Source: an uncultured Eubacteriales bacterium
Lineage (GTDB): Bacteria; Bacillota; Clostridia; Oscillospirales; CAG-272
Assembly (NCBI GenBank): GCA_900556615.1
Contig: USPP01000028.1
Location: 1-10,439, forward strand
Direction of reading: 5' to 3'
Length of the DNA stretch: 10,439 nucleotides
Position 1 is the stretch's first letter; each line of letters opens with the position of its first letter. This document shows, piece by piece, positions 6,926-10,439 of the stretch. The translations under genes and the position numbers were made by a program. The notes beneath the pieces are model-generated. The model was not told where the DNA came from and did no database searches. It worked only from the letters and a program-made list of their open reading frames with translations.

Positions 6926-7584
6926 TCTAAGCAGCTTCTCTCTGAATTAGAAAGCCATTCAATAAGCTCCGTTCTCTCATATGCCTCGGTCCATGAGTCA
7001 TGACCGCAGCCGGAATATACAGTAAGCTCTGCCTTACCCCCGCGTTCGTTCACTGCTTTGCAAAGAAATTTTGAATATTCCACCGGAACGGTCGGATCGG
7101 CATCACCGTGGAAAGCTCTGACCGGCGTCTTCATATCGGCTGGGATTCGCCAATCCATTCCTCCTCCGCATATCGGCGCTCCTGCCGAAAAAAAGTCGGA
7201 ATGTGAGATAAGAAGCTCCCATGTTCCGAAACCTCCCATACTTAGTCCGGTTATCGAAATTCTGTTTATATCTGCATTATACTTTTCAGCGGTTTTCAGA
7301 ATAAATTCAAAAAGCTGTATAGACACATCGTTCCACACGGTATACGCCGGACATTGCGGTGACACGGTGATAACACGCAAGCCATGATAATCGGGATTTT
7401 CCCCAAACAGCTTGGGTATACCGTGAATCCTGACTAAAGATAAATCATCTCCGCGCTCTCCCGCTCCGTGAAGAAAGACTATCATAGGAAGAGATTCCTT
7501 TGCCGGATCAAAGCCGGAAGGCGTTGTTATAAACGCCCTGAATAAAACTTCCGCATTAACTCTCTCCCTTGTTTCCGATACCAT
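6922..7584 (-). CDS. Alpha/beta hydrolase (phospholipase/carboxylesterase or dienelactone hydrolase type)
   Basis: A serine hydrolase of 220 residues with the oxyanion HG motif (FLHGAGERG, 37-45), nucleophile S115 in GLSMGGFGTW, acid D163 in HGDADPTVP and catalytic H195 in GCGHDSW. This pattern is that of predicted esterase/PHB-depolymerase-like hydrolases (DUF/esterase D group). It has no signal peptide, so it acts inside the cell on a small ester. A TTG at 7611 could extend it by nine residues. I chose the ATG at 7584 because gggggataattgtt directly before it is a good ribosome binding site, the same style as that of the second transketolase gene. It is first in a two-gene operon with the S26-like gene, from the promoter at 7630-7657. 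The substrate is not visible. Confidence 0.85.
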   Translation of the reverse strand: MVSETRERVNAEVLFRAFITTPSGFDPAKESLPMIVFLHGAGERGDDLSLVRIHGIPKLFGENPDYHGLRVITVSPQCPAYTVWNDVSIQLFEFILKTAEKYNADINRISITGLSMGGFGTWELLISHSDFFSAGAPICGGGMDWRIPADMKTPVRAFHGDADPTVPVEYSKFLCKAVNERGGKAELTVYSGCGHDSWTEAYERTELIEWLSNSERSCLE

Positions 7585-7629
7585 AACAATTATCCCCCAA
7601 TTTTCAATCAATTATCTCTACATCTAATA

Positions 7630-7657
7630 ATTATACATATTATTCTTTCAATGTCAA
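7630..7657 (-). promoter_or_regulatory. Sigma-A promoter of the hydrolase/peptidase operon
   Basis: On the minus strand, TTGACA (7657-7652) and TATAAT (7635-7630) with a 16-base spacer. The -35 sits two bases after the T-run of the foldase gene's terminator. Transcription would start about 40 bases before the ATG at 7584. Confidence 0.82.
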
Positions 7658-7660
7658 CTA

Positions 7661-7699
7661 AAAACCGGAGCGGACTTTAAAAAATGTCCCTCCGGTTTT
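7661..7699 (-). terminator. Intrinsic terminator of the PpiC foldase gene
   Basis: Read on the minus strand, aaaaccggag, then an inner ggac/gtcc pair, then ctccggtttt closes a GC-rich stem followed by a T-run. The 10-base outer arms are at 7661-7670 and 7690-7699, 16 bases after the stop codon at 7715. Confidence 0.82.
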
Positions 7700-7714
7700 A
7701 TCATAATCATATTT

Positions 7715-9307
7715 TTACGGGATAAGCGTTAGTTTTTCGTTATCATAGGTAACAGGGTATGTTTTTTCAAGCTCGGTAATATATTCCTCGTATTCCTCGT
7801 TCTTAAGTCCGGTTTCGGAATTCACCTTCCATGCCTCGCGTCCGGTTCCGACATAATACATGATATGAGCGCCGTATGTTGTCTCAACAATATCAACATC
7901 ACCGGTTTTCCTGTCCTCGTCGAAAATCCAATCGTTGAATTCTTCAACCATGTAGTCCTTGAGAACCTCTTCATAAAGACCGCCGTCCTCGGCATTATCC
8001 TCGGAATATTTCTTTGCAAGCTCCGCAAAGGCATCTTCCGTCATATCGCCTTTCTTGAATTCCGCAAGGATTTTCTCGGCTTCCGCCTTAGCCTCTTCCT
8101 CAGAACCAAAAGTCGTTGTGGTAAACAGAATATGTCTGACATTTTGTGTAAGATAATCATCCTTATACGCAGGCTTCTGAAGCAGATATACGGTATAACC
8201 GGTAGCGTCACCGTTTGAATCCTTCACTTCTATGACTGTTGTATCTCCTGCTTTTCTTTCGTCCTCAAACGCCCACGCGGAAAACTCATCATCTTTGGAG
8301 TAGCTGCTGCCTTCTTTTATAAAGCTCTCAGAATAATCCTTTTCGGTATCAGAGGAATCATCACCGGTACCGCTTTCGGCAGACTCTTTTGCCTCCTCTT
8401 CCGCCTTTGCCTTTTCAAGCTCGTTGATCAGTTCCCGGAAGGTCTTCTCATCGGTTATCTTTGAAAGCAAATCCTCTGCCTTCGCTTTCGCGTCAGCAAG
8501 AGCCTGCTTAATCTCCGCCTCCGTTGCATCGTCTTCATATTCAGCAGTAAAAGTATAATAAATATAATCGAACTTGTAAAAGCTTTCGGGATTATCTTCT
8601 ACATATTTAGCAATCTCTTCGTCCGTATACTCATAGGATTCCAAAAGATCCGCGTAATACTTGGAAGCAAGCTGCTGCAATTCAAGGCAGCTTTTGACCG
8701 CCGATTCGGTAACACCGGTTACATACGTAGCGGCAAGATATTTATTGACACTGGAATAGCCGTTTGCAATCGCAGCAGTTTTAATAGATGCCATGTATTC
8801 ATCAATATCTGCAATATCCTCCTCATCCAGCTGATAACCCTTTTTCTGCGCTTCCGTGGCAAGCGCCACAAGCTCGTTTACCTGTGTTTTCGCCATATTC
8901 ATAAAATAGGCGTACCAACTTGTTTCTCCGCCATACATCGTTTGAGTTTTTAGACTCTTTGACGTGTCAAGACCAAGCATAGACAGGTAATAGTAATATT
9001 GATTCACGTAGCTGTGATATTGACCGTACATAAAATACGCCATCATCGCATTATTTATTTCGTATTTTTCAGAGGTTGCCGAAACTGTGGCTTCAAGCTT
9101 CGGCGCTTTATTCAGCGATACTACGACAATAGCTACCACAAGACCTATTATGATAACCAGCGATGCAATCATAGTAATATATTTCTTAATTTTTGCCTTT
9201 TTCTCCTGTTGTTTTATAAGCTGTTTTTTAGAAAGCTTCACTCCGGAATTTGCCGTAGCCTGATCTTCCGAAATTCTGAGTTCTCTATTGCGGCTCCCCT
9301 TGCCCAT
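7715..9307 (-). CDS. Membrane-anchored PpiC/SurA-type peptidyl-prolyl isomerase (PrsA-like foldase)
   Basis: Likely helps exported proteins fold on the outer face of the membrane. The 530 residues begin with a charged cytoplasmic segment, then one membrane helix at about 44-64 (MIASLVIIIGLVVAIVVVSL). There is no lipobox cysteine, so it is anchored by the helix, unlike B. subtilis PrsA. A tyrosine-rich chaperone-like domain with a SurA_N-like helical region follows at about 75-245. A canonical parvulin domain lies at about 388-487: VRHILF, FAELAKKYSEDN, GGLYEEV, GDVDIVETTYGAHIMYYVG. A weaker second copy of this half seems to lie at about 250-378, interrupted by an acidic linker (299-325, AEEEAKESAESG). 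The ATG at 9307 has a ggag ribosome binding site. It has its own promoter and leader, so it is monocistronic. Confidence 0.85.
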   Translation of the reverse strand: MGKGSRNRELRISEDQATANSGVKLSKKQLIKQQEKKAKIKKYITMIASLVIIIGLVVAIVVVSLNKAPKLEATVSATSEKYEINNAMMAYFMYGQYHSYVNQYYYYLSMLGLDTSKSLKTQTMYGGETSWYAYFMNMAKTQVNELVALATEAQKKGYQLDEEDIADIDEYMASIKTAAIANGYSSVNKYLAATYVTGVTESAVKSCLELQQLASKYYADLLESYEYTDEEIAKYVEDNPESFYKFDYIYYTFTAEYEDDATEAEIKQALADAKAKAEDLLSKITDEKTFRELINELEKAKAEEEAKESAESGTGDDSSDTEKDYSESFIKEGSSYSKDDEFSAWAFEDERKAGDTTVIEVKDSNGDATGYTVYLLQKPAYKDDYLTQNVRHILFTTTTFGSEEEAKAEAEKILAEFKKGDMTEDAFAELAKKYSEDNAEDGGLYEEVLKDYMVEEFNDWIFDEDRKTGDVDIVETTYGAHIMYYVGTGREAWKVNSETGLKNEEYEEYITELEKTYPVTYDNEKLTLIP

Positions 9308-9370
9308 TTGTATACTCCGTTCTCCGGCGAAAAGTATTTATTACAGTGCCGCTAATCGTCGGCTTGCGGC

Positions 9371-9407
9371 AAAAAAGCGCATTTCGGAAGGCTTGTCCGA
9401 GCAGCGC
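9371..9407 (-). promoter_or_regulatory. Terminator-like hairpin in the foldase leader (possible attenuator)
   Basis: On the minus strand the leader has gcgc, tgc, tcgga, loop caagcct, tccga, aat, gcgc, then six T. That is a two-part stem with a 3x3 internal loop and a T-run, about 25 bases after the expected transcription start and 64 bases before the ATG. A nearby gccgc/gcggc pair could compete. Whether it terminates is untested. Confidence 0.4.
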
Positions 9408-9439
9408 GTCGGCTGATATTTCAGTCGTTAAACAGTTAT

Positions 9440-9468
9440 ATCATAACACATAATTTCAGATTAGTCAA
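9440..9468 (-). promoter_or_regulatory. Sigma-A promoter of the PpiC foldase gene
   Basis: On the minus strand, TTGACT (9468-9463) and TATGAT (9445-9440) with a 17-base spacer, near consensus. The transcript would have a leader of about 125 nt. Confidence 0.8.
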
Positions 9469-9559
9469 TACAAAAAGCCACGCAAATAATTCAATTACCA
9501 CAAAATTTAACTTACGCCAATATTTTATTTACCTTTTTTTAATAAATCTTATTTATATA

Positions 9560-10129
9560 ATAAGTAGTTCCCGATTAGATACAATCGGTCGTTTTCGTAA
9601 TGTTCCGGTTGAAAACGGTCAGTTAAAACCGGGGGACAATGTGCAAACAGGCGTAGAAAGCGAATATATAGCAGGCGCCGGACTCTTTCCGAATATGACA
9701 GACACGTCAACGATGATACCGTTTTGGGAGCGTCTGCAGTCAGGGTGTAAGCATGGCTGCAAAAACATGATTGCCGACGCGGGATATGCGAGCGAGGAAA
9801 ATTATACTTATCTTGAACCGCATTCTCAAAAGGCATATACTAAGGATATCTCTAAAAATGCAATATTCACAGACTGGAGAAAGATTTTTTTGTCAGTCTA
9901 AACCAAAATTCCGCAGAACAGCGTACACCTCTGTCAAGGATTTTATGACGAATGAAGGAAAACAGATCGAGCCGGTTTTGGGCAGTGCATTTTCAGAAGT
10001 GCCCTTAAGGCAGATTATGAAATCCGGAAAACACAAAAATACAAAAGCTGTGGAACCGATGCAATTGCGGGTGATTTAACAAGCCTTTGTTTGAAGAAAT
10101 GTTTCCGGCTGAATATTTCAAAAAAATGA
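9560..10129 (+). pseudogene. Decayed IS1182-like transposase remnant
   Basis: A broken DDE transposase of an IS1182-type insertion sequence. From about 9560 the frame reads LKPGDNVQTGVESEYIAGAG, FPNMTDTSTMIPFWERLQ, then IADAGYASEENYTYLEPH, which match the central catalytic region of that family, and stops at 9899-9901. The C-terminal part continues in other frames: NEGKQIEPVLGSAFS in the frame of 9771, then ALKADYEIRKTQ and LCLKKCFRLN in the frame from 10001 to the stop at 10129. The N-terminus is missing, about 100 residues including the Cys region are deleted near 9840-9945, and at least two frameshifts are present. It is not functional. The family is assigned by motif memory; no terminal inverted repeats were found. 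Confidence 0.7.
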
Positions 10130-10439
10130 GGATGGAATGCATCCACCCTCTTGTTGTGCTTGCCTGAATCGACTCAAAACTAAAATTTTCATCAGGTTTG
10201 GTGCGAAACTTCTCTTGCCTCTTAAAAAGAGGACTGCCGCTTGTGTTTTTCACATTTGCGACAGCCACTTTTTGAGAAATAAATATTTAAGGCAACACCG
10301 CACAACTACCGGCTAACGCCTTTATTGCGCATTTGCTTGCATCTTTTCCGTCATGCTTCAAAATTTCGTCGGCAGAGGAGTTACTCTTGCTTCCTCAATT
10401 GTATTGTTTGACGAAAAATCCGGCAGCGCAACTGCACAA
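10130..10439. other. Intergenic end of window, possible transposon tail or dispersed repeat
   Basis: About 310 bases without a supported gene. A short hairpin, cctctt-aaa-aagagg, lies at 10218-10232. The stretch from 10291 to the end (ggcaacaccgcacaactacc onward) has the look of a dispersed repeat, and a similar motif (gcaactgcacaa, 10428-10439) begins at the very edge. This stretch may be the remains of the insertion sequence's right side. I cannot show it. Confidence 0.3.

Noticed and set aside
6602..7003. 133-codon + strand frame over the peptidase and hydrolase junction
   Set aside because: Antisense shadow of two well-supported minus-strand genes.
10005..10268. 87-codon minus-strand frame at the right end
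   Set aside because: It overlaps the transposase remnant on the opposite strand and shows no recognisable domain.

Overview
The window looks like chromosomal DNA of an anaerobic Clostridia-type Firmicute, most like the Oscillospirales/Ruminococcaceae. The grounds are a Rex-type redox regulator, paired DnaD-domain and DnaC/DnaI-like genes, a DUF1292 (YrzB) protein, a transketolase split into two subunits, strong TTGACA/TATAAT-like promoters, and gggggataat or aggagg ribosome binding sites. The taxon is an inference from gene content and style. No marker gene fixes it.

Layout, left to right. On the + strand, the 3' end of a Rex gene carries an apparent one-base frameshift. It overlaps a DnaD-domain replication protein by ATGA, and that gene is followed within a few bases by a DnaC/DnaI/IstB-type AAA+ helicase loader. 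After a 280-base gap holding a perfect 27-base palindrome comes a short-chain dehydrogenase. A strong promoter then drives a small acidic DUF1292 protein, followed by a structured RNA of about 206 nt that fits 6S RNA. Next is about 600 bases without a convincing gene, with direct repeats and two strong hairpins that look like a dispersed intergenic repeat. A strong promoter follows, then the two-gene transketolase operon, closed by an intrinsic terminator that works in either direction.

From 6464 to 9468 everything is on the minus strand. The order of transcription is: promoter at 9440-9468, a leader with a terminator-like hairpin, a membrane-anchored PpiC/PrsA-like foldase (7715-9307), its terminator, and immediately after it the promoter of a two-gene operon, an alpha/beta hydrolase overlapping an S24/S26 signal-peptidase-like protein by ATGA. 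The right end (about 9560-10439) is a decayed IS1182-like transposase remnant and intergenic sequence that may itself be repetitive.

How the parts relate: rex-dnaD-dnaC form one apparent transcription unit, with the two replication proteins likely acting together in helicase loading. The transketolase halves form one enzyme of the non-oxidative pentose phosphate pathway. The foldase and the S26-like peptidase both suggest envelope or export functions, but the sequence does not tie them together. I did not find a clearly new multi-gene system. The items most worth a second look are the Rex frameshift, the palindrome before the dehydrogenase, the repeat element at 4062-4383, the possible attenuator before the foldase, and the duplicated PpiC-like half in the foldase.
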